A DNA stretch of 64,000 bases, taken from assembly GCF_041260155.1 (NCBI RefSeq), contig NC_091930.1, positions 49,897,500 to 49,961,499 on the forward strand, read 5' to 3'. Under the pieces are notes generated by a model, which saw only the letters and a list, made by a program, of their open reading frames with translations, had not been told where the DNA came from and ran no database searches. The translations under genes were made by a program, and so were the position numbers. Below are positions 1-29,171 of this stretch, piece after piece. This DNA comes from Ptychodera flava (lineage: Eukaryota; Hemichordata; Enteropneusta; Ptychoderidae). Position 1 is the stretch's first letter. Every line of letters begins with the position of its first letter.

Positions 1-1964
1 AAAAGGTGTTCCTATTACGTTTGTGGAATTCACATTCAGACTCACGGAAAATTTGCAGACGTCAGTAACACAAAGTTACATTAAAAAGATAACAGAAAAC
101 AACCAAAAGAGCTGCCAGTGTAAGTGAACCGCATCAAAAAATGTATTTCCCCTGCATTAATCATTAGCTGAGTGAAATACCAGGAGAGATATTTTGTGAA
201 GTACAGTTGTGTTATCAAATGTCTATGAAAATATTCTTCATAAAGAAATTCTGTTTTTCAGCACTTGTAACTGTGCAATAATTCATATGATATTAAACAC
301 ATGTGCAGATATGAGCTAATTCCCGTTGTCATAAAAGGATACATGCTTTGTTTCATACTTTTCACAATGTTGTGACTTTGGTTTCTACTTAAGGGGACAA
401 AATTATAACCGATTTGAAAAGGGTTTTGATGAAGTTGGATAACAGGTCGGTGAAATCTTACTTTTTCAAGAAGATGAACCGGGGGGGGGGCTATTTCACA
501 GGAGATCACCAGTCCAATAGTTTTAATTATGACTACTACTAATTTCGAACAGTGTAACTTTTTAAGAAGATAAGAGCAACATATTTTGGTGTGAGTTAGT
601 TATATAACGATAACGTAAACATTGGATTGCCTCGCCACTTCGGTAACTAAAACGAATGGTGATTAGTGTTTATGGACGTAGAGGGCGTAGTTTATCACAA
701 CCACAGGTTCCGGTCCTCTGGAAGACAGCCTGGGAATGAAATCGCAACCGGGGCAAGTATGTAAGGGCCCCAAAATCGATAAACTAAGCGTCAAAATGAG
801 CGTTGAAAATGATAACGTGAGCGGCGATAATGAAAAAATGACAAAATGAACGCAAAAAGTGAGTACAGGTGCGGCAAGTGTTCACCGTAAAATAATGGAA
901 GAGAAAGACCAGGATGAACCACATCGGCAATTCCAAGTACCTATGGGGCTGGTGCTTAATATGATGCTGCAAGTACCATTACGTACACGCTTTGCGAGGC
1001 ATGTTTGTCAGAAACTTTTGACAACTTCTGAACCACTACGAACTCGTCTATATTTAGTCTTAGAAAAGCTTATGTTCATTATGCTGTTTCGAACGAGAAG
1101 GGCAACATATTAACAAACGATCGACATTCGACTTTGACCACGATCACATGTCATAAAATGACCGTTTACAGGCGAAGTGTCCGAGGGAGGTATATTGCCT
1201 TATCCAAGTGATGGTCGGGTGTAAAACAAAAAGCTAACCAGCTATAGATACAGTGGAATGCGTAGCCTATCAACTAAGTTATACTGAACAATTGTCACAT
1301 AACATATTACTTGGCCTGCATACCCGGCAGGTCGACCTGCATATCTTATCGCAAATCGACTGTATCAGCATCGTATCCATCATGCGTAAGAGCCGAGGCG
1401 AAGTAAGAAATTGTAATTATGTCCGAGTTTTGACTCCAAATCATGAAGTAAACGTCCAGCGCTCCTAGCGGCATATTCTACGTCATTGGAAATAATCAAA
1501 TTGCATGTCAACAAAAGTTCTCGAATATTTTTTCGATACTTAACATTGCGGTGAAATCCATTTGCGTGATAAAATCGTTCTGGAATAAAATGTTCCGAAG
1601 CAGACTTTAAAGTTTTTAACTTACAGGAGTGAAATTCTGAATATTTCATTAATGTCAATGACTTAATGTTACACACAAGAGATCGCTGAAAGCTGACTTT
1701 GCCAATTCCCGCAAAGTGCACGATTGAGCACTTTGACACTCTGTCAATTTTGGGACCTTATATAGCTCACAGAGGGCATTATTATCCTATCTTGATATAA
1801 ATTTGATTTCCAAACATGGAAAACTGTTTTCAAAGAACACCAATGTGAACATATTTTGTGTTCATTAATAATGTCATGAAACATATAACAATAAATAGTG
1901 TTGGCACGTGTCTACACAATCCATGAAGGTAGATATGAGCCTTCATAACAATGTGAAGACCTAC
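1..1964. other. No gene recognised; one unassigned open frame
   Basis: No conserved domain or convincing exon was found here. A 119-codon open frame lies on the minus strand at 1380-1739 with protein-like composition, but no family is recognised and its start is not an ATG in a good context. A 15-aa to 20-aa frame near 796-846 on the plus strand is too short to support. Downstream exons of the RHIM-like gene could lie in this stretch or beyond the left edge. Confidence 0.5.
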
Positions 1965-1990
1965 CAGTGACGACTCAATAATGGCGCTCT
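1965..1990 (-). CDS. Possible 26-nt exon of the RHIM-like gene
   Basis: A pyrimidine-rich acceptor (tttctcctttgatgag) precedes 26 bases that end at a CTG|GTAGGT donor. The length (2 + 24) continues the frame left by the RHIM-like exon ending at 2469, adding ESAIIESSL. This is a splice-site argument only. A micro-exon this short could arise by chance. Confidence 0.2.
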
Positions 1991-2031
1991 CTCATCAAAG
2001 GAGAAATCAGTATTAAAATCAGTATTAAAAC

Positions 2032-2243
2032 AACACGATCGGAACTACTGTGGAATAATTGGTTACTGAAGTAATTCCTTTGGAATCTGATAATGTAAGC
2101 TCACCTGCTTTTTCTGTTTAAGTTATACACTTGTTTTTGAGTACTCTGTAATATTGCAACGTGCAGCTAAAGGGCACCTGATATTTTTTTAAAAATTGAA
2201 AAATGTGAAGATCGAATTATCCCACATTAGCTCCAATTATGTT
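2032..2243. repeat. MITE family A, copy 1 (212 bp)
   Basis: The ends are inverted: AACACGATCGGAACTA at the left and the complement of CTCCAATTATGTT at the right, with an ATAATTGG / CGAATTATCCC subterminal match. Two more copies occur at 7583-7729 and 37753-37964, all with the shared core 'gagtactctgtaatattg' or a close variant. It is non-coding and probably a non-autonomous DNA transposon. No clear target duplication was found. Confidence 0.7.
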
Positions 2244-2468
2244 AAACAAAGAACAGGGTATGAGTCACTAAAAATCACAAGTATTCCAATATTTCAGGCA
2301 CTGACTGGTTAAACTTTAGACTAGAGATAATAGACTGGATTTATCGAAATATCCACAAAAACCGTACAACTACCGGTAATTGTACAATTTTGCGGTTAGA
2401 AAAATATGTTCTCTTGCATTGGTGCATTCCAGCAAGGCCTACCTAGCATTATAAATGAAGCGACTTAC

Positions 2469-2759
2469 CATAGTTATTGATCTGCTGGCATTTATCGCCA
2501 ATTTGGACATTTGACTTATGGATTTGGTATATGTTTGTTGTACCAGTCGTTGCTAGTTGTGGTCCAGCGATAGGCACACTGGCTCCACTGTCCAGTGATG
2601 TTGGCTCCGTTAGACTATGCTGCTTTTCCGATTGAAGAGTGCTGGATTCTACAGACATCTGTGGTGGAGATGGTGATGTGTTGTCACTCTCTACACTGGT
2701 TCCATGCGATTGTGTGCTCTCTACCATGATAGACCGATCAGAATAAGATATTGGCTGAT
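2469..2759 (-). CDS. Exon with RHIM-like VQIG core
   Basis: The exon is 291 nt, with acceptor 'acatctatgcaacag' and donor TATG|GTAAGTCG. It encodes Ser/Thr-rich sequence (SVESDNTSPSPPQMSVESS) followed by NIYQIHKSNVQIGDKCQQIN at the 3' end. The four-residue core VQIG is at 2497-2508. Known RHIMs carry (I/V)Q(I/V/L)G preceded by a short hydrophobic NxY-type stretch and followed by Asn-rich residues, and both features are present. The exon opens with QPISYSDRSIM before an internal ATG at 2727, so the gene could alternatively start there. The motif assignment is by eye. Confidence 0.6.
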
Positions 2760-5700
2760 CTGTTGCATAGATGTAAAATCGACAAGTGCAAGTACAAGAA
2801 TGTCAGGCACCAAACTGTTGTATTGGTAATCATTATCTCCACAATAACGAGCAAATGATTTGGTATATTCGCGACCCAGAGAAAGTTGGCTTTGAGCAGG
2901 CTTTTTCGGTCTAAAGATTGTAAAATGTTACTTTTGGGCGGATTTTAGCATTTCAGTGTATCAAATGAAGCAAATGATTGTTGCATCTTTCATAAAATTA
3001 ATAGGAAGTGCAAAAGCAATTTATGTTAATTGAAATAATCTATTCACAAAAGATTGAAAAATCGCATAAAGATTCTCTGAGCAAGTCAATGGAGATGTGT
3101 AAATTGTGAATTACTGTTTTGAAAGATAATCATTGTCATATTTTGGGGATACTTTTCCCTCATTTTTATGTGTGTGATGGTCAACGTGTTGGGGAAAACA
3201 AAAAGGTGCGGCTTTTTGTTTTGTTCTGTTTTGTTTTTTATAACAACTAGACTTTTCGGGCCACATACAAATTATAAACAATAATTTCTCTTCTCAGATA
3301 ATTAAAAAATAATATGCCACCGAATGCAGTTGCTGACTGCAATTTCCTTAAAGAGTTCCCTGTAAAATATTTCTGCATATATAGATGTTTCCAATCGAGA
3401 TATGGACTACTCTCCTCGTCCTCTGAGGCCGTAATAACCTCGAAATCGACAGATGTTTTTACTAATTAAAAAAATTCCCCGGCGAAACTTCCAACCTTTG
3501 CAATTATTTTTTCCACAAAGCTACTATTGAAATCATGGGTCACATGCCAAAGTTTGCTTCTACATGCAGTTAACCAGAAAGTATTGTAAAGATTTAAGCC
3601 CAAGGCGCACTCTACCTCAACCCAAGATGTCAAATCTATGTCTTAAAAGTATGTGCTGTGAAAAGTAGTACAAAGTTATAGAGTATGACAAAATAATATC
3701 AAACCTTCCAATGACACTAAAATCATGATATGTTGGATTAAAATATTCGGAAGTGAGTTACTATATACTTAAGCTCACCCTTTTTAGCCAGACTTGTGCC
3801 GCTGTCGACGGTTTCATGTTGGGTACTGACGTCATCCGAACTTTCAGTATTTCCTGTAGAAACTGGGTCAATCTGTAAAATATGACGTTACATGTAAGGT
3901 AACCCATACCCAATGAGGTGAACTTTAGCAATACAAGACCTTACGTGAGTCAAAGTACACTGAGTTGTACGCATGCGTAGTAATACGCATGTTGCTTGTT
4001 CGGCCTTAATACACACAACAGCTGAAAGCAGAGAGAACTCATTGTTATATTTAAACATGGGAACTTACGAATTAATGATAATGTTGCTGTTTTTTATTGT
4101 ATTCCAACACATGCACATCCTTAATCTTAGCAAAAATATGAGTTTCTATTTTCAAAGTGAGGTTCATAATATTACAAATGAGTTATAATTTTTATGAGGT
4201 GCAAAATTTATGGGCCACATTAGCTTTGTTCAACTCAATATATTTCATAGTTGGAGTCGTTTCTATGTTTGTAAGTCAAGCCAAAGTCCAGCTTTAACGT
4301 TGGCTATCCCACCTACATCATGGCTTAAAGGTGTGTGATTGGTGCAGATATAGATAAAACGCTCGTGTGTTGAGAGAGTGTGTTGGGTTACTACAAGCAT
4401 TGTGGTGCTTTGAATCGTTACATCTCACGAAAGCTCCTACTGCCAAATATCATTATCAGAGCTGGTGGACTGCATTACCCGAACCTGCCACTTTAGAACA
4501 AATGAGAAGCACTCCTGAAAAATGCAGTTCTCTCTGTAAATACCTACCCGGTGGCTATCTTATCTCCCAACTTTGAATTAACCTTTCCTTGTGGAGGGAA
4601 GGTAAATCAAGTGAGTTTACGCTGCTTATTGACAGCACGGTCGGTCCCTCCACAAAGGAGGAGGGACCGTGTTTACAGGTTAGTTCATTGACCTTTTCGC
4701 CGCTTATACCAGAGCATATGTTTTAAGTTGTCATTCAAGTGGTTGGACTATTGTAAAGGCCTGGACCTTTTCAAAAGGTATCGTGACACCTTTGACCCGC
4801 ATGTGTTCACAAGCAAGCGCTGCCGACGCGAGACGAGCTATAATAAGAACTGCGCATAAACTATGTAGCCCTCGTACTCTATTCAAAGAATCACAAAAAT
4901 TTGACTGGAGGACAAAATAGCAGAGGCCGAACCCGACAGGTCTGCATTAACCTATCCGGAAAGCAGCAAGAGTGCCAATTTGTAGCACCGAAAACTGGTG
5001 GTTACAGAAGTTCATTGGTGTACATCGAGCAAGATATCAATGCACAGGAAGGCATTTGTTTATTCTGTCGTCATTGTTTTCGGGTAGAATTGCCTGTGTT
5101 GGTGCAAAATTCGCAATTTAGGCCTTGAGTTTCTCCCTTCAGAATGAACATAAATTAGTCAAATTGTAGTCTGCCATAAGCAACGTGGGAATTTCAGAAA
5201 TGATTCGCCTAATTTACAGAATCCCACGAGCTAAGCCTATAAGTGATAGAAGGAAACGACATCCACAATGATTGATGTTAACAATAGTAAAATGTGACTT
5301 GCTGATTGCACTTGTACTCGGTAAATCATGTTCAAAACGGTAAGAGAAGAGCTTATCAATTATGGATCACATTCTGCGATAGAAGTCGGTACGCTTATTG
5401 AGTGCGAAACAAAATAATGCACTGACACTAGGCAACACTTTTAGTGCTTGATGTCATTTCTGTTACCGTTCATCTCAATGAACTGAAAAATATGATTCAT
5501 GACATGACTTCGATTTGAAATGGCGAAACGTAGCCGATTAAGGCGGTGTGAAGAAAACACACTGGCGCAAAATATGAAAAAAAGTGTTGTTGCCAGAGTT
5601 CAAACGAGGACGCTGTCACTGAGACGGCTAGTTAATAATACACAGATACACTGCATGTGGCTGTCTTCAACTGATGACCTCTTTCACTGACAGCACATTC

Positions 5701-7115
5701 TGATACAATAACATGTATCATGGTAGTTTGATGTTTGACATTCGATTGACCCCTCATGCTTATCATTTAATAAGCTTATGGGTCACAATATTTATAAATC
5801 CAATTTCTCACGGGATATATTCGGTGACCCTGACTGTCCCATTTAGAAATATAATCCAAGTGCCTCCATCCGAGTGCCTTTCACAAAAGTTAGCTGCTTG
5901 AGAAAGAAATATTTTTCTAGCGACAAAATGGTGGCAATTCGCCCTACATATTTGCATTTTGTTTTGGTTGAAAATGGCAGAATACTTAAATAATCCAAGC
6001 GTTCTTTCATATCCTGCAAATGGCAGTCTTCGACTGCTCACTTAGCTCGCACTTTCCAAAATGGTTCCTTTATATATCGATGAGTTTGATATAGCTAGAT
6101 ATTTGGCATATGATTGTTTCCTTTATGTTTACTCTTAAATATATAAATATATGACACAACATTTCTCATAAGCTGGCTTTGCTGACTCAGATTATCGCCT
6201 TTGGGAAGCCATCATAACTATCTGCGGCGGGTTCGACGAAAAGGGGATCACTCCAAAACTGATAAACAAATTGGGGTGTATAAAAACATAAAATAGGAGT
6301 TATGCAAAATTCACGTGTGACAGTTGTTCTAAGTATCACCAAATCACATAATTCTTTCACTGTCATCAAAGTTTCAAAAGTTTGTGTATCAGGAAAGGGT
6401 AAATGTATCAGTTTTTGATAATGCAATTTTGGAGTTACACAAAATGAATCTATATAAATATAAGGTTAACGTGTGCATAGGTTACGATTGATTTGCACCA
6501 ACTGTCGGGTCTTATGACCCTTTTGACTATAATACCTGTATCTATGCATGTACATGCATACATACATACATACATACATACATACATACATACATACTTG
6601 TGTGGTGTTATTACTTTGTGCTTTACGAACTTTCACTTTGTCTTCGTAGAAAATAGCTTCATACCTATAGCATATGCGCATGCGTTAACAAACAGCTATT
6701 TTTTCGTTGTATAGAGAATGTCCACTGGCAATCATTTTCATATTCCCAAACGTGCCTATCATATCACAGATGACATGGATCAGTGACGATTGGTTTAATT
6801 AATACAGTTGTAACATGGTAGATATCGATATGAATAAGTGACGGAAGTGGCAACAAGACTTGTTTTCCAATATGGCGCTGGCTTTGGTTTGATTTGGCAG
6901 GCCTCCAGGTGATTTCGCTGTGATTTGTTAAAGCTGAACATTTTTGATAACCCTGTCTAATAGGTGTTCGACGTTTGCAAACCTACCTCACTTGTAGCCT
7001 CCGTTGTCCGATTCATGCTGTAACACGCATCACTCCCTGCAAAACGACTCGAATTATTACCTTTGCTGTCGGACAAGCTTCCCCTGATTACATCTCCATT
7101 TATCACAGCTGGAGC
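2469..7115 (-). CDS. RHIM-motif protein gene, partial (three linked exons)
   Basis: Three minus-strand exons join in consistent phase: 6987-7115 (phase 0 to 0, donor GAG|GTAGGT), 3779-3872 (phase 0 to 1, acceptor attttacag, donor AAGG|GTGAGC) and 2469-2759 (phase 1 to 1, donor TATG|GTAAGT). They encode about 171 residues rich in Ser, Thr, Asp and Gly, likely a disordered linker, ending in a RHIM-like motif (NIYQIHKSNVQIG, then DKCQQINNYG). RHIMs are short amyloid-forming motifs that link kinases and adaptors such as RIPK1, RIPK3, ZBP1 and TRIF in necroptosis and antiviral signalling. No kinase, death, TIR or nucleic-acid-binding domain is visible, so the protein's class is unknown. A possible upstream exon is 11391-11516 and a possible downstream one is 1965-1990. 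The neighbour upstream is the BEN gene on the same strand, which ends at 12153. Confidence 0.6.
3779..3872 (-). CDS. Linker exon of the RHIM-like gene
   Basis: This 94-nt exon has a good acceptor (cgtcatattttacag) and a GTGAGC donor. It encodes IDPVSTGNTESSDDVSTQ followed by a similar acidic, Ser/Thr-rich stretch ending in SLAKK. It ends one base into a codon, which exactly suits the phase-1 start of the next exon at 2759. A second frame is also open over this length, so the frame choice rests on the phase match and on composition. Confidence 0.5.
4636..4671. repeat. Hairpin of the GTGGAGGGACCGTG family
   Basis: Inverted arms CACGGTC..GTCCCTCC and GGAGGGACCGTG face each other around a short loop. 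Related hairpins are at 28596-28627, 34060-34095, 34225-34249 and 57528-57555. Confidence 0.7.
4672..6986. other. Intron or intergenic stretch, no gene recognised
   Basis: Apart from a (CATA)n microsatellite at 6549-6597, nothing is recognised. A 75-codon plus-strand open frame at 4901-5128 has no known relatives that I can name and no supporting splice or promoter evidence. If the exon at 11391-11516 belongs to the RHIM-like gene, this is downstream intron sequence. Confidence 0.5.
6549..6597. repeat. (CATA)n microsatellite
   Basis: About twelve uninterrupted CATA units are preceded by an imperfect 'tgcatgtacatgcata' run. The open frames here are artefacts of the repeat. Confidence 0.95.
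6987..7115 (-). CDS. Probable exon of the RHIM-like gene
   Basis: A 129-nt open stretch between an acceptor (aacgttgacccag) and a GAG|GTAGGT donor encodes APAVINGDVIRGSLSDSKG, then NNSSRFAGSDACYSMN and RTTEATSE. It is phase 0 at both ends and joins the exon starting at 3872 in frame. Composition (Ser, Asn, Thr, Gly) matches the other exons of that gene. An inner GT-AG pair (AAAG|GTAATA to tttgcag|GG) would remove 24 bases in frame, so alternative splicing is possible. Confidence 0.4.
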
Positions 7116-7582
7116 CTGGGTCAACGTTCGACGATGTTATGACGTCAACGACTAACGTCGCCAGGAGTCACCTGGTACAGAGCTAGTGCTAGCAAATACA
7201 ACACTAGGACGTTGCAATGTATTTTAATGTTTAACAGAGAGAAATATTTGATTTCAAAACTATAAAATCTTAATCGAACACTAGTTTCCCTTTGGGTGGA
7301 TGTCATGTCACAAAGTAACTCATATAACAAGTTGAAAAAAAACGATTAATTAATATCCTGAACTTTTGATTTTGCTGAATCAATAAAATGTCCCTTTGAT
7401 TTCACATGGAAACGAAGACGTCACTTCAAAAAAGTTTTAACTTAAAAGAAAACTACGGGACAAGTTTCCATAATTAAGGTACTTATATAATTATGATATT
7501 TCTTTCCAGGTCTTAAACTTCTCGTCCTTTGTCCGCTCGCACAGAAACCAATTCATCTTGGCAAAATTCCATCTTCAAGTTG

Positions 7583-7729
7583 AACACGATTGGAACTAAT
7601 TTTATTTTACGCTGCACACTTGTTTTATGAGTACTTTGTAATATTGAGACTTTCAGCTATAGGGCACTTAAGATTTTGAGAAATTTGAAAAATATGAAGA
7701 TCCAATCCCAAAGTAGTTCCAATCCTGTT
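7583..7729. repeat. MITE family A, copy 2 (internally deleted, 147 bp)
   Basis: Ends AACACGATTGGAACTAA and AGTTCCAATCCTGTT are inverted. The middle matches copies 1 and 3 ('gtaatattgagactttcag') but is about 65 bp shorter. Confidence 0.7.
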
Positions 7730-9076
7730 GTTGGCTAAAAAGTGAACGAAGCCCAATTTCAAACTTCATACTAGCGAGAATCAGACATGACCAATACCAA
7801 TAAGTTATTGCAGCGTACACAGGGATAAATACAGCCCTGCTATTTGCATGGTTTTTATTTTGGTAGACCTTGCAAGGTATGGTGTGCAGGGAATGCATGG
7901 GATTGGGTTTTGAAAGTGGACATTATCCTAGCTATACTAACTGCAAAAAGCAAACACTTCATTGCAACAAAAGACCAGGGAAAGCGAAGAATCTAGATGC
8001 AGTTTCTATTTTCACGCTAGGTTTGATTTTGGCTCGATATTTTGCGTAACTAGAAATGCGGTGAAAGCTGATTTTGGGCTGAGTCGTAGGTTGGACGAAA
8101 TGTCGCTACACATTCTTTCCTCTGGCACCGACCTTTGCTTATACCGAGCGTATTTTAAAAATCACATTTAAAAAAATAAAGTTTCAAAATAGCTCGAACT
8201 GGCAAAAACAAAGGTGTTTTATGTAATTTGTGCAAGCGTCATAACGTTCAAGTCACGACCTCATCTTGATCATTACCAAATACGCACTGTCAACTTCAAC
8301 AAATTTTCAGCTTCTTTGATAAATACCTGAGCTGACAACAATCCCAAACAAACGAACTAGTACTATCCGACAAAAAGATTTCCGTACAAAAGAGTAACGG
8401 GTCGGCGAAAACAACAAAATTGCTGTCAAGTGGCAATATCGAATCCTATCGCGAAATGACTGCCAGCAATGTTGTATTGATACGGTGAATACCGAATATT
8501 CAATAAGACAGTGTGTGGAACAAAAAACTGGAGCTGATTCAAAGAACCAAAACACTGGTAAAATGATCTCAAAATTTTAGTTCAATATTGTTGACTTAAT
8601 AAATGGTTTGTCATAATTGTGGGGGGTTGAATATTTTTGCCTGATTGGGAGGGGGGAGGCTAAATTTGAACATTGTTGGTGATATAGAGGAGTGGGATAT
8701 GAAATTTTTAACAGGTATTGAGGGGGAATTAAAAACGAACGAAAACTTCAATTTTGATTCCTCTATTCAAACCAAGTATTTGTGAATAAAGCCTAATTTT
8801 TTTATTTTCTGACATATTATCTTGAATGATAACAATTAATTTGTCATCAGCAATTAAAATGTGTGGTTGTGTCACTGCACCGTAAATGTTCCAAGAATTC
8901 AATGAAAGATGTTGGATCAATGATTTCTGACCTGATTTATTGAAAAAAGGAAAAATAATTACTGAAAAAACATGAATGCACAAACAAAATGATCATTACT
9001 AGTATAGACCTTATCCTGTTTTAATTATGAAACTGAAAAATTGCTCCTTAATCAATCACTTTCCAATCAGTCATTG
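7730..9076. other. No gene recognised
   Basis: This AT-rich stretch shows no supported exon, repeat structure or RNA gene. Short open frames on both strands lack splice sites, motifs and coding-like composition. Confidence 0.5.
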
Positions 9077-9593
9077 TGTCGATGGCCCAGTGCAATAGGG
9101 GTGTACTTCAATTTTTTTGACAAACTGAGTAGGTGTGGAGTAAAGGTTTTAAATGCCCTAAAGTTCAAGTTTGTTTTATCGGTAAAGGGTAATGTCATAG
9201 ATATATAAAATGTCATAATGGATTATTATTATGAAATAATTTTTATATGAATTGAAAATAAATTTGGAGTTATGCCTATCTTGCACAAGCATTTTTAGCA
9301 AAAAACGGAAGTACCGGTACCTCATCATGACTTACGCTCCTTACATTTTGATATTTTTACAATTTGACAGTGGAAAACAGGCGTAAGTGCAGAGTAATGC
9401 TCTTACTGCACTGACTTTCTCATGCAAAAGGGTCGTAACTCAAGTTACATCCCGATGGCAACATGACTGATATTACTTTTTTTACTCAAAATTGTCACAA
9501 AAGATGCATTTCACATTCCTGAACAAAAAAAATATCAAAAACTCAATTTTGACCAAAAATGAGTTACGCCCCTCTTGCACTGGGCTATTGACA
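9077..9593. mobile_element. Non-autonomous transposon with GCCCAGTGCAA ends
   Basis: The terminal inverted repeats of about 33 bp read TGTCGATGGCCCAGTGCAAT and continue with AGGGGTGT; the right end is their complement (GGGCTATTGACA at the border). The interior carries repeated variants of the words gtaagtgcag and ctcttactgcac, which look like subterminal binding sites. There is no coding capacity. No clear target duplication was seen, so the superfamily is left open. Confidence 0.65.
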
Positions 9594-9830
9594 TGATGCA
9601 AATGTTTATTGATTCTGGCATTAAAAGGTGATGAAAATTATGTCACATGTCAGCAGTATGATCAATTTAAAGGCGGTGTTTTACTCAACAAGCACACATC
9701 TTTTTTGAAGCAATATTCCTAATCAAACGTGACATGAAAATTCCCTCATACTTATATATTCAAAATGCAGACAATTTTTTAGTATGGTAGAGGAATGAAG
9801 GATAAAAGGTGTAAATATCTCATTGAAACT

Positions 9831-10586
9831 AGAGTATATGAAGGAAAAAAACTAAAATTTAGTTTTGTATTATCTATTCTCATCCTTAAATGACAGGGGT
9901 TGAAAGACTGACATTACAAAAATATGATTAAAATCAACATAAGCAAAATTGAAGACTCTTATTCAAATCCTGAGACATTTATTGCGAAATAAATTTTCAA
10001 TTTGTTATGTAGTATTTAAAAATGTAATGTGAAAAGTTGAGTTAATTGCTCTTTTGGAAAAGTCGGAAACTGGAGAAAAGAAGCCTGGAATTTCATTGAT
10101 TTGTACACATTTACAAAATGTGCATGTCTTCTTCACCAAACTTAAGACTGATTGTCAGGCTAAAAGGTGAACCCAACCAATCTTTTAATCTTGATAGAGT
10201 ATATGAAGGAAAAAAACTAAAATTTAGTTTTGTATTATCTATTCTCATCCTTAAATGACAGGGGTTGAAAGACTGACATTACAAAAATATGATTAAAATC
10301 AACATAAGCAAAATTGAAGACTCTTATTCAAATCCTGAGACATTTATTGCGAAATAAATTTTCAATTTCAATTTGTTATGTAGTATCTAACGAATGTAAT
10401 GTGAAAATTTAATAAAATTTGACCTGGCCAAAGTGGAGTTTATTTTTTGGAAAAGTTGGAAACTGGAGAAAAGAAGCCAGGAAATGGGGTGATTTGTAAA
10501 CGCTTACAAAAATGTACACATCTTTCTCAGCAATTTTCAACTGATTGTCAGGTTAAAAGGTGAACCCAACCAATCTTTTAATCTTG
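9831..10586. repeat. Tandem direct duplication, two copies of about 365-390 bp
   Basis: Copy 1 (9831-10195) and copy 2 (10196-10586) begin with the same 'agagtatatgaaggaaaa' and end with 'aaccaatcttttaatctt'. The first 170 bases or so are almost identical, and the second half has diverged. A further diverged relative of the second half lies at about 52855-53030, so at least part of the unit is a dispersed repeat. Confidence 0.85.
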
Positions 10587-11390
10587 GGGGCACAGATTAA
10601 TGAAAATTGAAGGAATCTGTGCATACACGACTGTGGACTTTTCAAGTTGTCTAGTAGGTGGATTCACGGTCAGAGATAGGATGTTTTGAAAAGAGACAGA
10701 AACCATACAAATCTGATCTTTGCTTTTTCACCAAAGTGACGATTAAATTTTGGTGAAATTATAGGAGAAAAATAGATCACAAGATATTTCGGCAAAATCT
10801 CCTGTGAAAATGTGTCACAATCTCTCAACGACTCCTTTATCTCAGCATCTCAACATGCATGGAATTTGCCAACACAGCGACATATTCAAAGTTTCACTGA
10901 AAATCACAAAACCCAGGCACTGTCTTCCACATCCAAAAAAATTACACTTTTGCTGTTTATACCCAAGTTATTATTTCATTAAAGAAATCTAGCGCTAAGA
11001 TGCAATTTGCAGGGAGTACAGCTTACGTGATTTTTGTAAGAAAGTGGTTATGCTTTGCAAAGTTGGCTTATGTCTCAGATTTTAGTGAAAATGGTGAACG
11101 CGATTGTTAATTTAAAAATTAAATTTTGCGACTGACAAAAAAGTGATAAAAATACTCAAAATTTAAAAGTTATGAATAATCTCCAAACTATGATTTCATA
11201 TGAGGTAGATTAATACACTGCTACTCAATGCATGTACACATATATTTTTGACGTTAAAAAAACTACATAGATATAATTATATCAACATCATAAATCTATC
11301 ATATTGAAAGGAAACAAAAAATTAGGCCAATACAGAAGATTGTAGAGTTGGACTCGGTAGAATTTTTAGTTCTGAACAAGAAGTATGTAC
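10587..11390. other. No gene recognised
   Basis: No supported exon, RNA gene or repeat was found between the tandem duplication and the cysteine-rich candidate exon. Confidence 0.5.
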
Positions 11391-11516
11391 CTCACATGCA
11401 CACTGATAATTTTCTTTGCACTTTGCCTGGCACCTTCTTTCTGTGGCATTGTTAGGGCGCCCTCTGTGGCAAACTTCAACATCCATGTCACCCCATAGGA
11501 GTTGACATCCCTCCAT
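11391..11516 (-). CDS. Candidate cysteine-rich exon, possibly 5' part of the RHIM-like gene
   Basis: ATG at 11516 opens 42 codons ending at a GAG|GTACAT donor. The product has six Cys residues (for example CQAKCKENYQCACE) and a Trp-Gly-Asp stretch. It ends in phase 0, which suits the exon at 7115. Alternatively it is an internal exon with acceptor ggttaaag. No domain is recognised and the link to either neighbour is unproven. Confidence 0.3.
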
Positions 11517-12152
11517 TAGCCTTTAACCATTGATATACTTCACAGAATAATTTTACTTGTGGAATACACGTTTTTGTTTAATTTTTAAAGGCATGTAGTG
11601 GACACAGCGTGTAGGTGTGAGTACCAATCAATGTAATTGTTGAACAATTTACGTCGAAAAGTTGGAATTAAAATTGCCAAATATGAGTTGACTTTTTTCC
11701 ACAGAATGACATGTTGATGATACTGAGACTCTGTAGATAAACCCAGATGAGTAATGCCCTTGTTTTACACAACATCAAAAGTTAGAGAGCTTATTTACAT
11801 TTATCTGTTCCACTACAAATTGTGAGATCATGATCAAGTTTGATGCTAACTTGATGATCATGAAATATTGGCAGGGGGAACTGAGGTAACTACAATTACT
11901 TTTGATGATTTTTCAGTTGTATATGGGTGTTTTGTCTTTTTGTGGGTTAAAATTGTTTGCCTGACTTCAGTTCTAGATACTTTTCTTTTAAATGACGTTA
12001 ATATTTTTCTTACTATTTTTAACAAATCTTCACTCAGAATTTAAACTTCAAATTATATATGTAAATATTGCAATAAAGACGATTATACTGTCATTACAAT
12101 GCAAAGGACTTTAGCAACCATATAAATCTATAAAATGTTAAAATAATTATTT

Positions 12153-29171
<17,019 letters not shown>

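Noticed and set aside
1380..1739. 119-codon minus-strand frame as a gene
   Set aside because: It starts at a non-ATG codon, has no recognised motif, and other splice readings of the same stretch are equally possible.
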